Shown: positions 60,465 through 64,000 of the stretch, piece after piece
Layout of the letters: every line of letters begins with the position of its first letter
Position numbering within the stretch: position 1 is the first letter of the stretch
From: Bordetella bronchialis
GTDB lineage: Bacteria; Pseudomonadota; Gammaproteobacteria; Burkholderiales; Burkholderiaceae_B
Reading direction: 5' to 3'
Assembly (NCBI RefSeq): GCF_001676705.1
Contig: NZ_CP016170.1
Coordinates: 4,464,001-4,528,000 of the forward strand
DNA: 64,000 nt
The notes under the pieces: generated by a model
Told to the model about the DNA's origin: nothing
What the model saw: only the letters and a program-made list of their open reading frames with translations
Database searches by the model: none
Program-made: the position numbers and the translations under genes

Positions 60465-62101
60465 CCATGCAAAGTCTGCTTCCCGTGGGCGCCGCGCCGG
60501 CCGCGCCGCAACAGTCGGCCGCGCCCGCGGCGGCCGCCGGCGGCGCCACCGCGTCGCCCGCCGCCGCGTCCGCCTTCGCGTCCGCGCAATCCGCCAGCGT
60601 GAGCCTGGGCGACGCCGAATTCGCCCGTCTTACCCAGACCTACGATGCCGACGGCGGGCTGCCGTCCTCCGTGCCGGTCTGGGAGCGCGCGTCCGACGAC
60701 AGCATCAGCGGAATCATGTCCGCCAACTACGACTCGACGTCATTGGCGGGCCGCTTCCACGGGCTGGGCGCCGCGCTGCTGGACCGCCTGCTGTTCAGCG
60801 GCAGCGACTATTCCCAATCCGTGATCCTGAGATCCCCGGGTTCGAGCAGCGATGGCGGCGTCTCCACCCTGGACCAGACCCGGCAGACTCAGTTGCACAC
60901 CGTGGCCGACAACCAGGTCACGCTCGACATCAAGACCGCCAGCGGCACGACCGTCCACCTGTCGCTGACCAGCCAGGGCGGCGGCCTGGGCGTGCAGATC
61001 CAGGTCAGCGGCGGCACCCTGTCCGACGCGGAGCGCATCGCGGTGGGCGGCCTGGCGGACGCCTTCCAGACGGCCATCGACGGCCTGACCGGCGTGCCAC
61101 CCCAGCTGGCGCTGGATGGCCTGACCCAGTTCGACCCCGGCGTCCTGTCGTCCGTCGACCTTCGGTCCAGCTTCAAGCTCACGGATGGCAGCCTGCAGAC
61201 GCTGTCCTTCCAGGCCGACGGCCAGCACCGCAGCGTGGCCTACAGCGGCACCGCCGGCACGGTGAACGTCGACGTCGACCTGTCCAACCCCTCTTTGATC
61301 GGCAGCGCCAGCCAGCAGGCGAACGCCCTGGCAAACTATCTGCGGCAGTTCGACGACGCACAAAGCCGCGGCCGCGGCGACGCGGCGCTGATGGCGATGT
61401 TCAAGGATGCCTTCACCGCCCTGAACAGCAATTACGGCGTGTCGTCCGATACGGCCACCGGCGCCATGCCGCTTTCCGACATGGATCACGCCATGCTGAG
61501 CGGCCTGGCCGACTTCAGCGCCTCGGTGCGCGCGGCCGGCCAGTCCTCGCCCAACCCCATGCGGCCGGAGGAGCAGGACAGCTTCTCGTACCAGGTCTCG
61601 CAGCAGACCGAGATCCAGGGCCGCGGGGCGGCCGACCGGTCTATCGAGCAGACCCAGCAATCGCACCTGAGCGCCAGCTACCACCAGGCGCTCTATCCCG
61701 ACACGCCCTTGAACCTGACCAGCGACAAGTACTCGCAGAATTACTACTACTACCAGATCGACGATAGCGCCAGCAGCGTGGCCAGCATCGGCTACCGGGA
61801 AGGCCGCCTGGTCAAGGCGACCCTCGCGCAGTCGGCCAACCAGTCCACGCATACCAGGAAGTACGTGGTCGGCGAACTGCAGGAAGACCTGACCGCGCCT
61901 TCGTCGGTCTCGCGCGGCTGGGACCTGCTGAACCTGCTCCAGGCCAACCAGCCCAAGGAAGACGGTTCGTCCACGCGGCAGGACCTGGCGCGCTGGCACG
62001 ACATCCTGTCCACCATCGGCGACATGGTGTCGATGAAGTCCAATCCCGTGCTGCTGCGCAGCGCGCAATTGAGTGGCGCGAAAGCGCTGGACGGGGCCTG
62101 A
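60461..62101 (+). CDS. Unrecognised 546-residue, Ser/Gln/Ala-rich protein
   Basis: 546 residues from GTG 60461 (544 from ATG 60467). I do not recognise a family. It has no cysteine, no signal peptide and no membrane segment. The N-terminal ~50 residues are Ala/Pro/Ser/Gln-rich low complexity. The body has beta-rich stretches (NQVTLDIKTASGTTVHLSLTSQGGGLGVQIQVSGG) and repeated amphipathic helices such as SDAERIAVGGLADAFQTAIDGLTG, ending with hydrophilic helices. Absence of Cys, Ser/Gln richness and the disordered N-terminus fit an exported or surface-associated protein, for example a flagellar, secretion-associated or phage-tail-like accessory, but that is a guess. Codon use fits a real gene. 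It stands alone with a GC hairpin downstream. Confidence 0.75.
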   Translation: MTMQSLLPVGAAPAAPQQSAAPAAAAGGATASPAAASAFASAQSASVSLGDAEFARLTQTYDADGGLPSSVPVWERASDDSISGIMSANYDSTSLAGRFHGLGAALLDRLLFSGSDYSQSVILRSPGSSSDGGVSTLDQTRQTQLHTVADNQVTLDIKTASGTTVHLSLTSQGGGLGVQIQVSGGTLSDAERIAVGGLADAFQTAIDGLTGVPPQLALDGLTQFDPGVLSSVDLRSSFKLTDGSLQTLSFQADGQHRSVAYSGTAGTVNVDVDLSNPSLIGSASQQANALANYLRQFDDAQSRGRGDAALMAMFKDAFTALNSNYGVSSDTATGAMPLSDMDHAMLSGLADFSASVRAAGQSSPNPMRPEEQDSFSYQVSQQTEIQGRGAADRSIEQTQQSHLSASYHQALYPDTPLNLTSDKYSQNYYYYQIDDSASSVASIGYREGRLVKATLAQSANQSTHTRKYVVGELQEDLTAPSSVSRGWDLLNLLQANQPKEDGSSTRQDLARWHDILSTIGDMVSMKSNPVLLRSAQLSGAKALDGA

Positions 62102-62113
62102 ACGATATCCCCG

Positions 62114-62143
62114 GCGCCCGGGCCCGATTCCCCGCCCGGGCGC
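62114..62143 (+). terminator. GC-rich stem-loop after the unknown gene
   Basis: GCGCCCGGGC (62114-62123) pairs perfectly with GCCCGGGCGC (62134-62143), 12 nt after the stop. No T tract follows, so it may act as a 3'-end stabiliser or partial terminator. A palindrome GTTTTAAAAC follows at 62154-62163, upstream of the dehalogenase gene. Confidence 0.5.
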
Positions 62144-62202
62144 GGGCTTGACCGTTTTAAAACATATGATCCAAAATGGCGGCCACGAAAACGGAGCGCC
62201 AA

Positions 62203-62886
62203 ATGCCGCCGATTCCCCCCGCCATCCGGGCCGTCGTCTTCGATCTCTACGGAACCCTGTACGACGTGCATTCCGTCGCCGGCGCCTGCGATAGCCGCTA
62301 TGCGGGCCGTGGCATGGACATCAGCACGCTATGGCGGCAGAAGCAGCTGGAATACACCTGGCTGCGCAGCCTCATGGGACAGTACATTCCCTTCGAACAG
62401 GCCACGCGGGACGCCCTGGTCTATACCTGCCGCCATCTGGGACTGGACCTGGACCAGGCGGCATGCGACGCCTTGTGCGACGCCTATCTGAAGCTGTCGC
62501 CCTACCCCGAAGTACCCGGCGCGCTGGGCCGGCTGAACGCCCTTGGCGTGCCGCTGGCCATCCTGTCCAACGGCTCGGTATTTTCCATCGGCGAGGTAGT
62601 GCGCGCGTCCGGCCTGGCATCCAGCTTCTCGCACCTGCTCAGCGTCGAAGCAGTCAGGGTCTTCAAGCCCGACTTCCGCGTATACCAGCTGGCCTGCGAC
62701 ACCTTGCGCTTGCCGGCCGCGGAAATCCTGTTCGTCTCGTCCAACGCGTGGGACGCCGCCGGCGCCTGGCATTTCGGATTCCAGGTGTGCTGGCTGAACC
62801 GCGATGCCAGGACCTTCGACGAGCTGGGGGCCGCTCCGCGTGTCATCCGCTCACTGGACGAACTGCCGGTGTTCGCGCCGGCCTGA
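62203..62886 (+). CDS. Type II haloacid dehalogenase-like hydrolase
   Basis: 227 residues from ATG 62203, chosen over 62176 because CGGAGCGCC lies at proper distance. HAD motifs: D14 nucleophile in [16 protein letters not shown], the Lys in [10 protein letters not shown] and [15 protein letters not shown]; the last is the type II 2-haloacid dehalogenase signature. Members hydrolyse L-2-haloacids, but the group also has other HAD phosphatases. Stand-alone gene; the pectate-lyase-like gene converges on it with 45 nt between stops. Confidence 0.88.
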   Translation: MPPIPPAIRAVVFDLYGTLYDVHSVAGACDSRYAGRGMDISTLWRQKQLEYTWLRSLMGQYIPFEQATRDALVYTCRHLGLDLDQAACDALCDAYLKLSPYPEVPGALGRLNALGVPLAILSNGSVFSIGEVVRASGLASSFSHLLSVEAVRVFKPDFRVYQLACDTLRLPAAEILFVSSNAWDAAGAWHFGFQVCWLNRDARTFDELGAAPRVIRSLDELPVFAPA

Positions 62887-62931
62887 CCGCGGCGCACGCG
62901 CACCGCCAGGGCCGGCCGGCGCGCCCCGCGC

Positions 62932-64000
62932 TCAACCGGGGCAAGCCGATCCGCCGCGCGGCGCGGCCAGCGGGGTTTCTTCCCGGGTATTGCCCGCCAG
63001 CCTGCGGATCTTCTCCGCCAGCTCGGGCGTGGGATGCTCATAGCCGTAGCAGTACGGCGGCGTCGGCACCGACTCGGTACGGTAGTCTTCCAGTACCGGC
63101 TTGGCATCGCCCAGGTACAGATTGTCCTTCAAGCGCAGCGAGGCCTTGAAATCCCTGCCATAGCCGTACTGGGCCTTGGATTTCTCGTAGTTGCGCCGGT
63201 CGGATTCGCCGTTGACCAGCGCGCTTCGCTTGGGCGCCTCCGGGATATAACGGCAGTAGTTCACCTTGACGCCTTCCACCGTGGGAAAGAACTCCGGCTC
63301 CACGCATTTGCGCTGCGAGACATTGCTGAAGATATTGCCCTCGACCAGCGCGCGCGCCTCCAGGCTGAAACTCATCCCGTAGAAATCCCAGTTCTCCAGC
63401 AGGTTGTTGAACAGGTGGAAGGTACCGAATTGCGCGCGCGGATTGCGCTGCACCGTGTTCAGGAAATAATTGTGGTGCAGCGTCACCCGCGCGATCGAAT
63501 CCCGGTCGTAGTTCTTGAACAGGTTCTTCGACGTGATGTTGTTCAGCAGCATGACCTTGTCGGAGTCGTGGAATTTCGTCCACGATATCGTCACGTCGGT
63601 CGAACCGTTCTTCACATTGAGCAGGCGATCGGAGAACCGCGAAAGATCCAGGTGATCGACCCACACATCGCGGCTGCCGTTGGCCACATTCACCGCCTGT
63701 GTCAGCCTGCCGAAGCGCCCGTCTATCGTCAGGTGCGTCAGGATGACGTTCTTGCTGCCATACACGCCCAGCCCGTCATCGATCAGGGTGACCTGCCTTC
63801 CCCGCCCATCGATGGTGACGTTCGACGGCACGCGAAGCTGCTTGTCCAGCACGATGGTCATGTCGGACGCGAAGCGGATCCAGGCGGGGCCTTGCGCGCG
63901 CGCATGCGACAGCGCGGCGCGCAAGGTGCCGGGGCCCGAGTCCTTGTCGGACGTGACATCCACGAACCGCCCTCCCAGGCCGCCCGTTGCCTTCGCGCCA
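62932..64000 (-). CDS. Pectate-lyase-like polysaccharide lyase (PL1 type), 5' end outside window
   Basis: About 356 residues visible and open to the right edge, where the frame still reads GAKATGGLGGRFVDVTSD, typical of the start of the PL1 beta-helix. Conserved blocks: SGPGTLRAAL, SNVTIDGRGRQVTL, VWVDHLDLSRFSD (vWiDHc-type) and the catalytic-Arg region QRNPRAQFGTFHLFNN. The Cys-containing C-terminus (KCVEPEFF, PYCYGYEHP) is less conserved. It is probably exported; the signal lies beyond the window. It may cleave polygalacturonate, or the host-derived acidic polysaccharide is unknown. The GTG at 63963 is internal. Confidence 0.85.
   Translation of the reverse strand, partial: GAKATGGLGGRFVDVTSDKDSGPGTLRAALSHARAQGPAWIRFASDMTIVLDKQLRVPSNVTIDGRGRQVTLIDDGLGVYGSKNVILTHLTIDGRFGRLTQAVNVANGSRDVWVDHLDLSRFSDRLLNVKNGSTDVTISWTKFHDSDKVMLLNNITSKNLFKNYDRDSIARVTLHHNYFLNTVQRNPRAQFGTFHLFNNLLENWDFYGMSFSLEARALVEGNIFSNVSQRKCVEPEFFPTVEGVKVNYCRYIPEAPKRSALVNGESDRRNYEKSKAQYGYGRDFKASLRLKDNLYLGDAKPVLEDYRTESVPTPPYCYGYEHPTPELAEKIRRLAGNTREETPLAAPRGGSACPG

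Noticed and set aside
1..64000. tRNA, rRNA or riboswitch genes
   Set aside because: No cloverleaf, rRNA-like segment or known riboswitch motif was recognised by eye; a covariance-model scan would be needed to exclude them.

Overview
The window is GC-rich, densely coded chromosome whose gene content points to a betaproteobacterium of the Alcaligenaceae (Bordetella/Achromobacter-like). The reasons are three solute receptors of the Bug (tripartite tricarboxylate) type without partner membrane genes, many small catabolic operons each with its own GntR, LacI, AraC, TetR or sigma-54 regulator, and ATGA-overlapped genes. No rRNA, tRNA, CRISPR array, prophage or insertion-sequence transposase was seen. 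The assignment to a group rests on family patterns, not on a search.

Layout. 1-1.1 kb: 3' part of an M16 peptidase. 1.3-5.3 kb (-): periplasmic molybdenum hydroxylase operon (cytochrome c, 2Fe-2S subunit, Mo subunit). 5.8-6.8 kb: Tas-type aldo/keto reductase with a strong terminator. 7.2-10.5 kb: aldehyde dehydrogenase plus ThDP-dependent decarboxylase. 10.6-12.4 kb: a gene-poor nested repeat region (two ~530-bp inverted arms, 18-bp and 42-bp tandem repeats, perfect hairpins). 12.6-18.9 kb: a DNA-binding-domain/citrate-synthase-like fusion, divergent from an operon of Bug receptor, AhpD-like protein, ornithine cyclodeaminase homologue, bicupin and DHDPS-family lyase. 19-20.2 kb: Bcr/CflA efflux. 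20.3-22.6 kb: altronate/galactarate dehydratase-like enzyme and its FadR-type regulator. 22.6-25.7 kb: YceI protein and a cystine-type ABC importer. 25.8-29.6 kb: Bug receptor, glutathione transferase/TetR pair, AraC regulator facing a decayed AhpD-type gene.

29.7-38.2 kb is a sulfate-ester operon on the minus strand: ABC importer (receptor, permease, ATPase), arylsulfatase, its formylglycine-generating enzyme and a SulP transporter, divergent from a GntR/UTRA regulator. 38.2-50.9 kb is a pair of divergent operons, each ending in a LacI-type regulator. The left one has an SDR and a HisD-family dehydrogenase. The right one has a class III aminotransferase, a complete branched-chain-type ABC importer and a large N,N-dimethylformamidase-like amidohydrolase. 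Two perfect palindromes with the same core lie between them.

50.9-57.7 kb: serB; a PrpR-like sigma-54 activator; then a sigma-54 promoter with upstream direct repeats driving Bug receptor, aconitase-type large and small subunits and an ICL/PEP-mutase-family lyase. This gene set fits dimethylmalate- or methylcitrate-like dicarboxylate breakdown. 57.7-64 kb: azoreductase/GNAT pair divergent from a MocR regulator, an unrecognised 547-residue protein, a type II haloacid dehalogenase, and a truncated pectate-lyase-like gene at the right edge.

Most notable: (i) the nested inverted-repeat/minisatellite region; (ii) the HTH-citrate-synthase-like fusion, which has lost two conserved histidines and sits beside a palindrome (TTGATTNNNAATCAA) that recurs before the aldehyde dehydrogenase operon, suggesting a ligand-sensing regulator made from an enzyme; (iii) the two-LacI amidase/importer locus; (iv) the sigma-54 dicarboxylate operon.
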